DNA of 64,000 nt, taken from the NCBI GenBank assembly GCA_030386875.1, contig CM059562.1, positions 74,272,095-74,336,094 of the forward strand. Reading direction: 5' to 3'. The position numbers and the translations under genes were made by a program. This stretch comes from Morinoia aosen (Eukaryota; Arthropoda; Malacostraca; Amphipoda; Talitridae). This document shows positions 1 through 10,855 of this stretch, piece after piece; position 1 is the stretch's first letter, and each line of letters opens with the position of its first letter. The notes under the pieces were generated by a model. It was not told the origin of the DNA. It made no database searches and saw only the letters and a program-made list of their open reading frames with translations.

Positions 1-1103
1 GCCTGATCGACACCGGTGCGACCATTTCCCTAATTAAGAGGAAATGGATAACCACACCGTTAGAACCAAGTGTGGTACGGGTATCGAGTGTATCAGGGGA
101 ACAATTGAATATAATGGGAAGAGCAGGACTTTTGATTAGGTTACCAAACGGGATGAAAAAGTGGGTTACCGCTCTCGTTGTGGGAAATGATACTCACATT
201 CCTGGCGAAATTTTAATAGGAACGGACCTTTTGAAAGACTGCAAAGCCGTAATAGATTTTACCAAAGGCAAAGTAGTGTTTGAAAATCAACCCTTAAGGT
301 TGGTTGAACGCAGTCGAAAACAAACTCAGGATGTCCGTGCGATGTTTTCAACAAACGCCAGGGAAAATACGAAAGATAGGGAAAGCCCGCCGAGCGATGT
401 GCTAAGTCATAAACATGACCCGAATTGCTCGAACGTAAAGTCCTGTCGTACCATGTTTTCGAGCCGACCGGATGCAAACTTAGGTAAAGCCCGAGAGATG
501 GGGCCAGCGGTCAATAACCTCGCTTGTGAGGGCGATGAACTCCAACAAGGAGTTGACAACCCAATGTTACCAATGCAAGATGACAAGCACATTAACTTGC
601 ATGTAGACAAAGACACGACTATTCCCCCTATGGAGGAAGTCACCCTCAGGATTCGAAAAAAACATTTGCCCGAGGGGACGTATTTTACAAACCGAATGGC
701 GATTCAAAATAATTTGCTGCTAGCTGAGTCCTTGACAATAGCGTCAAAAGGACAAATACCGATCAGACTAGTAAATGTGTCTAGTCATCCATGCGTACTT
801 AAACTAGATACTTATCTAACCACGTTGGAACCGGTAGACCTGGAAACGGTTCACAATTTAAATCAGGCTCCAACGTCTGAAACTCCTATTCCGCGGGACA
901 GACAAGTCTTACGAAAGCTAACAAAAGAAGACATAAACACAGATGTGACTGGTCCCACTCGCGACAAACTATTGACAGTTTTAAATAATAACAGAAAAGC
1001 AGTCCCTGTTCGGGCGCCACTTGTTGGGTTCCCACCTGGACGCGTTTGGTCTCAGGTGCGGCCCAGAGTTCGTATTGTGATACTCTATCTAGTGGGTCAA
1101 TGA
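1..1103 (+). mobile_element. Ty3/Gypsy LTR retrotransposon fragment (protease to protease-RT linker)
   Basis: The frame open from base 3 begins with the retropepsin active-site motif LIDTGATISLI (about nt 3-35) and has the second conserved protease motif ILIGTDLL near nt 213-236. Further on (about nt 745-840) comes a stretch ending in TTLEPVD, of the kind that precedes the reverse transcriptase in Metaviridae pol proteins (known of the family). Only this internal piece is visible. It runs off the left edge of the window, and I see no LTR, primer-binding site or recognisable reverse transcriptase. Sequence up to about 1450 may still belong to it. It is treated here as an incomplete fossil; without LTRs it cannot be dated. 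Confidence 0.85.
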
Positions 1104-1453
1104 AACACTAGATGAACGATAGTCTGTACTCGGCGTTTAATACACAGTATCGGTGTGAGCCAGAAAAGGTACGGGTACGCTGAACTGCGTAGCTAAGTAG
1201 AGCAAGGTCGTGCGCTTGACCCAACTCTAGAACTGAACTCCCTCTACAAGTGCGGGAGCTTATATGGACGCTGACCTACAAACAGGATACATGATAAGAG
1301 ATAAGAGAAATCCTACATGCACAACTAAACGTCTGTCAGTTGATTTATTCACAATGGGCAAAAAGGAACTCGCTGCACTGAGCTTCTGCAATTTTAAGTC
1401 ACAGTATGAAGTAGAGCCGCGGACGAAAAACCCGGTTGACGATCGGCGATAAT

Positions 1454-4400
1454 TTCAATATTGCCGCAGTCATTGCAGTTTCATGAAACAACTTAGCAAC
1501 TAATGCCAGCCATTCCCACCTCATTTCTATTTTCTTGAGTGCCCACGACTGCAGCAAAACACTTAAAAACTTCAAGCGTGAGCTGAGCTATAAGATCTGG
1601 ATTACTGCAGTCGATAAGTGACGCATGACGGGCTTAAAGGCAATTTATATTGATCTCCCAACAACGCGCTCCAATCCTCCTCAAATGATCCTCCTCGAAA
1701 AATACTTTCTGGGAGATTCTGTTCGTGAAGCATTCGAATAATTTACGATCGGTTAAATACATCCGAAAATGAATATTTTTCGATGGTTGCGTCACCGAAA
1801 CTCGTCAAAACAAGTGCTAATAATACGGAGCAGTTTAAATGTTTATGTACATCGTTTTATTTAGTTTGGACATATAAGGTACTATAAGTTTTGATTCAAT
1901 GAGCTTGAAAATTTCCTCGATACAAATAATTAACTCAACTACCATTTACGATTATGTAAATTTCTTGTATGAAGATTGCATTATAAAAGAATGCGATTAA
2001 AAAATGCTCACATCTAAAAATAGCTAGTTTTAGGTAAGAGTATGTTTGCAAATTATCTTAGCGACCCGGTAGGCGGTATTAGCCTGTTTGTCAATGTCCA
2101 ACTGCGTTGTGTCTGTCTATAAAGTTCTCTCTTGTTTACCGTCGTTTGTCTTGCTCAAATTCCTGCCTAAAAATCACAAAAATAACGGTGCACAATACGC
2201 AAAATGCGAAACAAACAAATGCGAGACTTGGCTGCTGGACGTCGCAGTGAAACGGACACCAGACTCCACGTTAGTTTTTTTGTTTTTCGAGTCAGGTCCC
2301 GACGATGGCCTTTGCATATGAGCATTTTCATTTAGAGTTTTGGTAAGTCGATGAGAAACGTGTTGACTGACCGTAAACCAACTTGAATGATCTGGTCAGC
2401 GAACACCTACACACTGAAAAATCGTGCACTGTTGTTAGTTTTTGCATGTAAAAAAGCAATAATCATGATTTTTCAAAATTTAAAATAAGGAACCGTTGAG
2501 AAAACTGTGTTGTTTAATAACATAGCAGCGATCGTTTATAATTTGAACTTTGACCTATCATGAATTTGATGAAATTCACTCATGAATAACATGAGATTTA
2601 ACGAAGAAGAGCAATTGGGAATTTCTCTCTGCAAAGGATATTAAAAAAATGTATCAAAATTCGGGGAGACCAGACCAGCTCCTCAACGCACAAACAAACA
2701 GCTTGTGTCGTGCGCATCGAACTAACTTGACAAAAATAATCAATCGTTTCCGGAACCACAGCATCATAAGAGAACTATACTACAATGCTGCTAATAATAC
2801 CAATGGTAATATATCTAAACAGACGTTCACGTTGCCTAAATCGCAGATTCACTAAAAATTTAAAAGCGAAGAAAATTCTAATAAAATAAAGTGACAATAT
2901 CCTTACAAAAAATATTAAACACTTGGTATTTAGAAGTAATAATGCCAGAAATATTAAATTCATGCTTGGCGTGTGAGGGCAATGTGTAAAATAAAAGGGA
3001 CAATTCTAGCTTGAAGTCCTGGCATTTATAAAACTTTCTCAGAATATTATCATCTGCTTTACTTTATTCGATGACCACTCCATTTTTAGTGGTGGAATTT
3101 AGATTCCATCTGAACGTTTATTTTAATAATTGCTAACAGAATTGGCCCGTGGAAATTGAATATTCAAGCGCTCGTTGATATTGGACGAGATTAAATCACA
3201 AGAATGGTGGACCTCCTGGTGAACTGTGCGGGCACCAAGCGCTCACGGCACGCGCGCAGACGTGCTTTTGCCTCAAAATTTCTGGCTCATTTAAATAGGT
3301 AAATATTGAAGTGATATTCTCTGGTATTTCTCCGTACTCTGCTAGCAAATTGAGAAATAAGAGGCGCATATCACCTAGTGATAATGCAGTTTCTTAAATG
3401 TCTCTCCCACGTAGTCTAAATTTTAACTGCGTGGAGTGGTAAGCGCGAATTCGTCGTCAGACCGCAGCGTCCTGTTTGTTAAGAAGTTATTTTGAAATGG
3501 TAAAAGATCCAGAGTTCGCATTTGCGGTACAATATATACTTCATCAGCATGTAAGCCCGTTCGATATTAATTTATCTGGCGTAAGTAGCTGTGCTGTAGT
3601 TTAGACACAATATGTCTGAAGAAAAAATGTAAATACTATGTGAGAAATTTTTCGAACATCTTGAAGCTCGTCGATACGATTCAGTTAACACTTAACACAA
3701 ACATTATCAAAAAAATTGAATCAATTTTTAATCATTTTTTCCTGTGGAAGTGAATAAGGGGCTTTCAAATTAACTTCGCAGAAAAATGGCGAATTAGGAC
3801 ACAAAGATTCTGCTTATTATTTCAGATTTGAGTAACTGATGATACATCTCACAGACCAATTATTCTTCATTGTGCGTGAATGGCTAAGCACCAGTGCAGC
3901 AGAATTCATTCCTTGCTCACTCCTCCTCTCTAGGCTGCACAGCGGGCCGTGAGTACGTTCTCTGGTACATTAATGCCGTTGTTCTGTCCAGTTCTTAGGC
4001 CTGTACTCCACGGGCTGAGTCTATTCGAAAAGAGCTCCTGAGTAACAACCCTCAGTGAGCAAATAGGTACCTCAGCACGAGGAGTTCTATATCTCTCTAT
4101 GCTTGTCAGCTGTAGTCCATTTCAATTGCGAACGCACTGCCAGTCTAAATATCCCTTCACAAGCCAATCATTCCAGGCTCAACCCCGCCTCTTGTAGCAG
4201 AGTTTACCTTTTTGCGGTAGTGAGTGCTATAGGAACGGCCTTGACAAGTACGCTGAAGAGTCGCAAAGCTCGGTGACCCTTATATTTGATCTTAGATATA
4301 TATATCGTAAAAATAGCTATTATCCTCTCATTGTTATTATCATTATTCATTCTCCTTTGAGTATTATCAGTATTATCTTTTCCGATTCTCTCGTCCATGC

Positions 4401-6030
4401 TCACTACTTTAGACAGTCACTCCTGTACAAAGGTATTATCTCTGCCTCGAGAATGGTATTCACAGCTGATTGGAGTTGAAAAAGGTCAGAGGGTTAGATG
4501 ATATTATCTACACTCTATTTCCGTCACGGGGTTGAAAAATACACGGAGCAAAACTCATACAGTGTAGAAGCATTTACTCGCTCGCGTCAACTGGCTTTCC
4601 TGCATGCATCACTCCGTGGAACATAGGTAATACAAAAGTCACACTTTTTTCTGTATCATGAACTTAATATGGTTTAATTTTTGCAAGCATAGAATTCTCC
4701 CCTCCTATGAAAAACTTCCTATTTATGATGATGTTATGCTCGCGATGGAAAAATAACGAACTCGTCTTTCATTTCACAGTGAATCGACATCAAACATTCT
4801 TTATATTTTGCAGCACGATAAAGAAAAGTTACAACTCTCACTCATCGGACCCTTGTTGTTGTGAGTGATTTTATTTAACCGTAGGTCATTTATGCATTTG
4901 GTTAAGTTTAAAGAGAGTAGACTTGTATCTTAGACCATATTCCCTAATACGTTCAACGTAGGAGTGAAATTTATGACTCTTTGCGTGTGAAATCTAATGG
5001 AAAAGATGTATAAAAAATATGTGATTAATCTAATGATTTTTGCAGCGACTCTCCACTGAACACAATTATTTTTCTTTGGTCAATTCAATTTAATTTTACT
5101 TGTTTTTACGTTGTTAAGTCTCACGTCCCTCAAGGACACTCAACTTTGTCGTTTGCAACTTGTCTAACTTTATGTTCTTCTTACTAATTTCGGGAGTGAG
5201 ACTCATGCTTTTTCGGCATACTTATTTAAAATGCAAATACACTCTGTAAACTCCGACTGACTCGTCAAATTAAACAGAAACTTAACCGAACATGTCCTTG
5301 TCTCTCCGTAATACTGTAGGAGTAATTAGGGTAACTACTCTGACTCCTTGACTTATTTAGTACAATTTTCTAAGTTTTAAGGCAAATGGTAAAAACTACT
5401 GACGCTGCACGAAAAATAAACGTTAAAGTAATTGAATTCGTTATTTTCTACTATCTTTTTAATGTTGTATGGATGATTCTCTGTGAAAATAGATCGGATT
5501 TGGGCTGCTAGTGGAGCTTTAAAAGTTAAACTCAGCTCGTCTTTGCACAACTCCGGACCATAAACAGAGCAGCAACTACCCAGTCTGAGATAGACGACCA
5601 TTTCAGCTCAACTGTTCTCACTTAATACTGTTAATCAATTCCAATGCGTATTTAATATCAGGACGATGTTTGAACTAAAGAAACATAATATTTTATGTCA
5701 TATCTCTTCCACTTCCTATTTTCATCATAGGCACGTGTTATTCGAAGATGTTTGCATTTCATAAGCCGTTGAAAATGTTCGTTTACTACGCAAAAATATG
5801 GACTAATATTACTAGTCGAGAGCCAGAATGAAATAACAACTATCGCCGCCAATTTCAGGATCAAACCTCTAAAAGCGATGTTGGAGCAAGTATCAACTTG
5901 TTTATTGATATTCGCTACCATAACCTTTTCTTTCGACCGGTGTGTATTTTTAACTTGAGACTCCCACGACATTTCTAATTCGAGCGCCCGACAGAGTTCA
6001 CATGTCTCCCAATGCCGACGTTTGGGTGAA
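1454..6030. other. AT-rich stretch without recognisable features
   Basis: No coding signal, RNA gene or clear repeat was recognised here. It may be intron of the Dpr-like gene that continues at 7.6 kb, but no upstream Dpr exon (first Ig domain, or the Trp-bearing half of the second) could be found by reading. Confidence 0.5.
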
Positions 6031-7080
6031 CTGCATTCATTACCTCGGAATCGCTCGAACTTTTCGCTTAACGCATTTTGTTATTTCTTGTGTTACACTC
6101 ACGAGTGCAAGAATTTCTAAACTGCATTGATTACCTCGGAATCGCTCTAACTTTTCGCTTAACGTATTTTGTTATTTCTTGTGTTACACTCATGAGTGCA
6201 AGAATTTCTAAACTGCATTGATTACCTCGGAATCGCTCTAAATTTTCGCTTAACGCATTTTGTTATTTCTTGTGTTACACTCACGAGTGCAAGAATTTCT
6301 AAACTGCATTGATTACCTCGGAATCGCTCTAACTTTTCGCTTAACGCATTTTGTTATTTCTTGTGTTACACTCACGAGTGCAAGAATTTCTAAACTGCAT
6401 TGATTACCTCGGAATCGCTCTAACTTTTCGCTTAACGCATTTTGTTATTTCTTGTGTTACACTCACGAGTGCAAGAATTTCTAAACTGCATTGATTACCT
6501 CGGAATCGCTCTAACTTTTCGCTTAACGCATTTTGTTATTTCTTGTGTTACACTTACGAGTGCAAGAATTTCTAAACTGCATTGATTACCTCGGAATCGC
6601 TCTAACTTTTCGCTTAACGCATTTTGTTATTTCTTGTGTTACACTCACGAGTACTAGAATTTCTAAACTGCATTGATTACCTCGGAATCGCTGTAACTTT
6701 TCGCTTAACGCATTTTGTTATTTCTTGTGTTACACTCACGAGTGCAAGAATTTCTAAACTGCATTGATTACCTCGGAATCGCTCTAACTTTTCGCTTAAC
6801 GCATTTTGTTATTTCTTGTGTTACACTCACGAGTGCAAGAATTTCTAAACTGCATTCATTACCTCGGAATCGCTCGAACTTTTCGCTTAACGCATTTTGT
6901 TATTTCTTGTGTTACACTCACGAGTGCAAGAATTTCTAAACTGCATTGATTACCTCGGAATCGCTCTAACTTTTCGCTTAACGCATTTTGTTATTTCTTG
7001 TGTTACACTCACGAGTACTAGAATTTCTAAACTGCATAAATTACCTCGGAATCGCTCGAACTTCTCGCATAACATTTTTA
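6031..7080. repeat. 91-bp tandem satellite, about 11.5 copies
   Basis: The marker ctgcatt recurs at 6031, 6122, 6213, 6304, 6395, 6486, 6577, 6668, 6759, 6850, 6941 and 7032, exactly 91 bp apart. Copies are nearly identical, with a few shared variants: cattcatt with cgctcgaac at 6031 and 6850, and gagtactag in the units starting at 6577 and 6941. The last copy decays near 7070. Because 91 is not a multiple of three, the open frames across the array rotate phase and are not real genes. Confidence 0.95.
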
Positions 7081-7437
7081 TTTTTTCTTCTGTTCCACTT
7101 TCGAGTGTTCCAATTCCTCACATTACTATTATGAGTATTACAATATCTAGCACCACAATTACGAGTGCTGCAATTCCTAGTATTGTACGAGCAGTCATGA
7201 GTGTTACAATTTCTTGAGTTACAATTCCATGCATTAAAATTTTAGTGTTACAATTACCAGTGTAACAATTACGAGAGTCACAATTTTTTGGGTTCAAAAT
7301 GCGAGCATTTCAATTTCTAATGTTCCAATGACGGGTGCTACAATAATGAGCGGTACAGTTTCTAGTGTTATATTGACGAGCATTTTAATAACGAGTGTTA
7401 GAATAACAAGTGTTCCAATTCCTGATGTCACAACGTA
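7081..7437. repeat. Degenerate array of about 17-18 bp units
   Basis: Loose repetition of a unit like gagtgttacaatttcta runs across this stretch. The same words (gtgttacac, gagtgcaagaatttcta) lie inside the 91-bp monomer immediately upstream, so the satellite may have arisen from this array. Confidence 0.7.
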
Positions 7438-7600
7438 TTACAACATCAAACGACACAATTCCAATTCACACAAAATTTAAGTATCTGATGTAACCCGGCG
7501 CAGACTCCGGTGTCACAACTCCGGTGTTACAACATCAAATGATAACATTCCAATTCCAATTCACCTAAAATTGAATATCTGACGTAACCCTGCACAGACG
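7438..7600. repeat. Two direct copies of a unit of about 89 bp
   Basis: The word caacatcaaa at 7441 recurs at 7530, followed in both copies by ttccaattca, a tatctga(t/c)gtaaccc block and a (c/g)cacaga or gcgcaga block. The second copy ends at, or overlaps, the 3' splice site of the Dpr-like exon that starts near 7598. Confidence 0.7.
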
Positions 7601-7766
7601 ATAAGCTACACAAGTCCCCGAGGTGGCGTGAGCGTGGTGGAGGAGCGCGGCGAGACGACGACGAGTTTCCTGTTGCTGCAGAACGCGCAGCCGCCTGACT
7701 CCGGTGCCTTCACCTGCAAGCCTGAGGGCATGGAACCCGCTCTCGTCTCACTGCATGTCTTGGATG
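7598..7766 (+). CDS. dpr-like: Dpr-family protein, penultimate coding exon (C-terminal half of Ig domain 2)
   Basis: The exon reads TISYTSPRGGVSVVEERG, then TTTSFLLLQNAQPP, DSGAFTCKPEGMEP and ALVSLHVLDG. The RGG(V/I)S motif, the TTSFLLLQNA strand, the DSGxxxC signature of an Ig-domain F strand and the closing HVLDG are family marks of Dpr proteins: neuronal cell-surface molecules with two Ig domains that bind DIP partners in synaptic recognition. The Cys would pair with one in the missing upstream exon. I place the start after CAG at 7595-7597, because ISYTS continues the alignment upstream of PRGG; AAG at 7612-7614 is the alternative. An in-frame stop at 7580-7582 limits the exon on the left. 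It ends in phase 1 before GTGAGA at 7767 and joins the exon at 10746 in frame. High GC sets it apart from its AT-rich surroundings. Which dpr paralogue it is cannot be decided. Confidence 0.87.
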
Positions 7767-7852
7767 GTGAGACGTATTGGGTGGTGAGGCGTGCTGGGTG
7801 GTGAGACGTGGTGGGTGGTGAGACGTGCTGGGTGGTGAGACGTGTTGGGTGA
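7767..7852 (+). repeat. 17-bp tandem array of 5 copies that begins at the 5' splice site
   Basis: The unit gtgagacgtgctgggtg (17 bp) is repeated five times without gaps, and the first unit starts at the GT of the Dpr-like exon's splice donor. Each later unit again offers G|GTGAG(A/G), a good match to a 5' splice site. Period 17 is not a multiple of three, so use of a later copy would usually change the reading frame. Confidence 0.93.
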
Positions 7853-7864
7853 TGGGAGGTGGTG

Positions 7865-8135
7865 TACAGTTTGTAAGAAAAAGTGCAGCTCACCGGAGAC
7901 TGCCCACAGTTGTCAGAGACTTTAGTGCTCACAGGAAACTAATCTTTATAAAGTATCTTGCTTTACACTGGAGCTTGTGTAGTTCCCCTGAAACTCTATT
8001 TCGAAAACTAGGCAGTCCCCAGAGGCAACATAATTTTTCAAAAGCTGCTAAGTACCACAGAAACGATGCAGTTCGCCAAAGACTTGTTCAGTTCACCACG
8101 AGTGCACCAATATGTCCACCAGAAACTGTGCGCTA
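7865..8135. repeat. Very degenerate array, about 28-30 bp unit
   Basis: Words such as cagttcacc, cagagac and agaaactgt recur at rough 28-30 bp spacing. Divergence is high and the edges are uncertain. Confidence 0.4.
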
Positions 8136-9174
8136 AAGCCTGCGCGAGAGACTTGACTAAGAGTCTTGACAGGGAAAATATTCCTATCATTTAGAGTAGA
8201 CACAACGCAGTAAGGCCAGTAATGGCTCTAGCGACAGCTAGGTGCTCCATGCTCTCTTCCGCCTCCGTGACATGACTTTGTCGCTCTCCGTGTGTCCCTG
8301 GAGACGATAAATCGCACACCACCTCACCACCAGAATACGTAACTACGTCGAAAATGAACATTAGGGTAGGGTGCGTAGAGGTCGGCGTAAAGAGGTGGCA
8401 GCGCATCAGGACATTTTAATGATTCTTTGATTTTCATCGCCTCCCGGGAGGCTTAGCAGAGACATTTGTCAGAATGATACGAGCAGTAAAGAGAAACTTT
8501 AATGAAGAGGTTCGCTTGCTTTCATTAAAAACAATTTTTCATGTGTTTTTATATTTTGTGTTACGCTTATTTTGTTATTCTGCGTTCTGTAATACGTGAT
8601 TCTTATTGACAGATTAGGTTGATTACTTTGACCGACCTCCCAGATAGTGAAACAGTTTGACTACCGTTAACTTTTCCATATCTTCAATTTTGTCATGACT
8701 TATATTGATTAACTTTCCACAGCTATCCCTGTGTTTTCTCAAGACTGCATTTCCGTATCAAACCCCCAAAACATCGTTGACTTCCTTTTATAGATAAATT
8801 GTGACGACCATCATTGAAAGTTACAATAAATTCTCACATTCAGTTATTACAAGTAAAGTTAGAATAACATTTAATCCGAGATTTTGGTTTTTGGCTCCTG
8901 TAAACATTTTCTAACTCAAACTTTGGGCAAAAACAAAGAACCCAGCAGCACGACATTCGGTGTGAGGTCTGGTCTACCTCATTCTCGTTCGCTGTGCTTT
9001 GCAAACAGCACAAAGCAAACAACATGAATGGTCACCCGTGAAAATCTCTTTATCCTTGGAAATCAATTCTTAGAAAAATTTCCGACCTTAGCTAACTTGA
9101 GTGTGATTTTTTACTCGTTGGTTTTGTGAGGCGGAGAAAGGCATTCGCATTTGAGTGAAACTTGTAAAATACTC
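8136..9174. other. Intronic sequence, no feature recognised
   Basis: A short open frame on the minus strand at 8191-8406 has no recognisable motif and lies antisense inside the intron. Nothing else stands out. Confidence 0.5.
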
Positions 9175-9345
9175 TAATTATAATTGTGAAATTTTTATTA
9201 TGTTAAGTTTGAAAACACATTATTTATAATTGGTCAGATTTTGAATTTGTGAATTTGTAAAACCCATCGCTTATAATTGGTCAAATTTTCAATCGTAAAT
9301 TAGTAAAAGACACTATTTATAACTGGCGAAATTTTTACTAAACAA
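9175..9345. repeat. Tandem repeat of about 47 bp, 3 copies
   Basis: The block ttataattgg(t)c recurs at about 9224, 9271 and 9317, each followed by an A/T-rich aaattttt(a/c) segment and an aaa(c/g)ac word. Confidence 0.75.
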
Positions 9346-9941
9346 TTTATTTAGCAGGTAACATTTGGGTTACACTGTCATCGATAATAATCTAAACGTT
9401 TTACATGATCGGAGAATATAATTTAGTTTTTTATATTGGTATGAAAAATTTATACAAAATATGTGAAATAACTTAAAAAACTAAAAATCATTCCGTATTA
9501 GTTCTCTTCTTTCTGGTGAAGGTCGAGTAATTAAGTGACATAATGCATCATCTTCCTATCTTTCTCTCTCCTCATGGGAATGTTAAAGTCAATTACATAT
9601 CAATTAAACCAGCATAATTCATTCAAACTTAATGAGCCTTTTAAACTCTAATTTTTAAAAGTTTCAACATGCTCTTTTTTATCTCCCCTGAGCGTAAATT
9701 TCAAATGAATTATACACGAGTGAACAGGATGTAAATTGTAACAAATGTCCTGCGCTGCGAACATTCGACTGCTTGTTAACTTTAGCATGGTGGTGATGAA
9801 ATTTACTTTAAATGCACTAGAAAGAATGCTTTTACCATCGCAGGAATAATATGAAAAGATAATGTTTATACCGTTAAAGTTATTCAGGAACATTTAAATC
9901 TATCATGAATTGATCACGTAGCGCCACACATTCAGGCAAAG

Positions 9942-10100
9942 TTAGAATTATTTTCTTTAGAATTATTTAGAAATTTTATTTTCTTTAGAATTATTTAGAA
10001 ATTTTATTTTCTTTAGAATTATTTAGAAATTTTATTTTCTTTAGAATTATTTAGAAATTTTATTTTCTTTAGAAATATTTAGAAATTTTATTTTCTTTAT
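9942..10100. repeat. 28-bp tandem repeat, about 5 copies
   Basis: The words attatttagaaatt and ttattttcttta alternate with 28-bp spacing (aattatttag at about 9961, 9989, 10017 and 10045). Copies are almost identical, which points to recent expansion. Confidence 0.92.
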
Positions 10101-10136
10101 TCGTTAGAATAAATCAATGCAAGTCTACACCGTCCT

Positions 10137-10725
10137 TAAGTAAATCTAATAACTTACAATTAACTAATAGACAATTGAAAAAACCCTTTAACATATAAGA
10201 CAAATAAAAATGTACAATTGAAAATATTGACTCAAATATTCAGGACAAATAATGATAAATAACCAAAAACATTGCCTCAATTATTCATGAGAACTAATAA
10301 TAAACAATTGAAAACGATGCTTCACTCATTCAGGAGAAATAAAAATAAACCATTAAAAACGATGCATCAAACATTCAGGGCAATTAATCATAAACAACTG
10401 AAAACTATGCCTCAAATATACAGGACGATTAATAATAAACAATTGAAAACGATGCTTCAAACATTCAGGACAGATAATAATGAACAATTGCAAACGATGC
10501 CTCAAACATTCACGATGAATAATAATAAACAATTAAAAACGATGCCTCAAACATTCAGGGCAAATAATAATAAACAATTGCAAACGATGCCTCAAACATT
10601 CAAGATGAATAATAATAAACAATAGCAAACGATGCCTCAAACATTCACGATGAATAATAATAAACAATAGCAAACGATGCCTCAAACATTCACGATGAAT
10701 AATAATAAACCATTAAAAACGTTGC
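10137..10725. repeat. 45-bp tandem array, about 12-13 copies, ending 20 bp before the last splice acceptor
   Basis: The unit carries cctcaaacattcagg, then aataataataaacaattg and aaaacgatg, with a 45-bp period. The first copies (before about 10270) are degenerate and the later ones well kept. Since 45 is a multiple of three, one frame stays open over 10272-10625 with a 15-residue period (MPQTFR..NNNKQLKT); I regard that as a by-product, since it sits in an intron. The last copy runs into cctgctcatttccggacacag, the acceptor of the final Dpr-like exon. Confidence 0.93.
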
Positions 10726-10745
10726 CTGCTCATTTCCGGACACAG

Positions 10746-10855
10746 GGGAACAGCCTGCGGCGATGCAAACGAACACCTCGGCCCCACACCCTCCCCTGTG
10801 GTCCAACCTGGTGACCGCCTTCCTGCTGAGCGTGTTCAGCCACCTCTGCTGTTAG
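10746..10855 (+). CDS. dpr-like: Dpr-family protein, last coding exon (C-terminal tail)
   Basis: Joined in phase to the previous exon, this one reads G-EQPAAMQTNTS, then APHPPLWSN, LVTAFLLSVFSHLCC and a TAG stop at 10853-10855. GE(H/Q)PAAMQTN(S/T)S followed by a short hydrophobic tail is the typical Dpr C-terminus and acts as a membrane or GPI-type anchor signal (known of the family). NTS is a possible N-glycosylation site. The acceptor CACAG (10741-10745) is preceded by only a weak pyrimidine tract, because the 45-bp array stops about 20 bp upstream. The exon is far richer in G+C than its flanks. No other plausible host exon on this strand lies close by, so this is likely the gene's 3' coding end. 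Confidence 0.87.

Larger units (their letters stand above)
7767..10745 (+). other. Last intron of the Dpr-like gene (2,979 bp)
   Basis: The intron runs from GTGAGA at 7767 to CACAG ending at 10745, and joins a phase-1 donor (Gly codon G|GG) to the last exon in frame. It contains four or five tandem arrays (17, about 30, 47, 28 and 45 bp units) and no recognised nested gene. Confidence 0.82.

Noticed and set aside
10272-10625. 117-codon frame with 15-residue repeats as a gene
   Set aside because: It lies in the Dpr-like intron and results from a 45-bp unit (a multiple of three); later copies contain stops.
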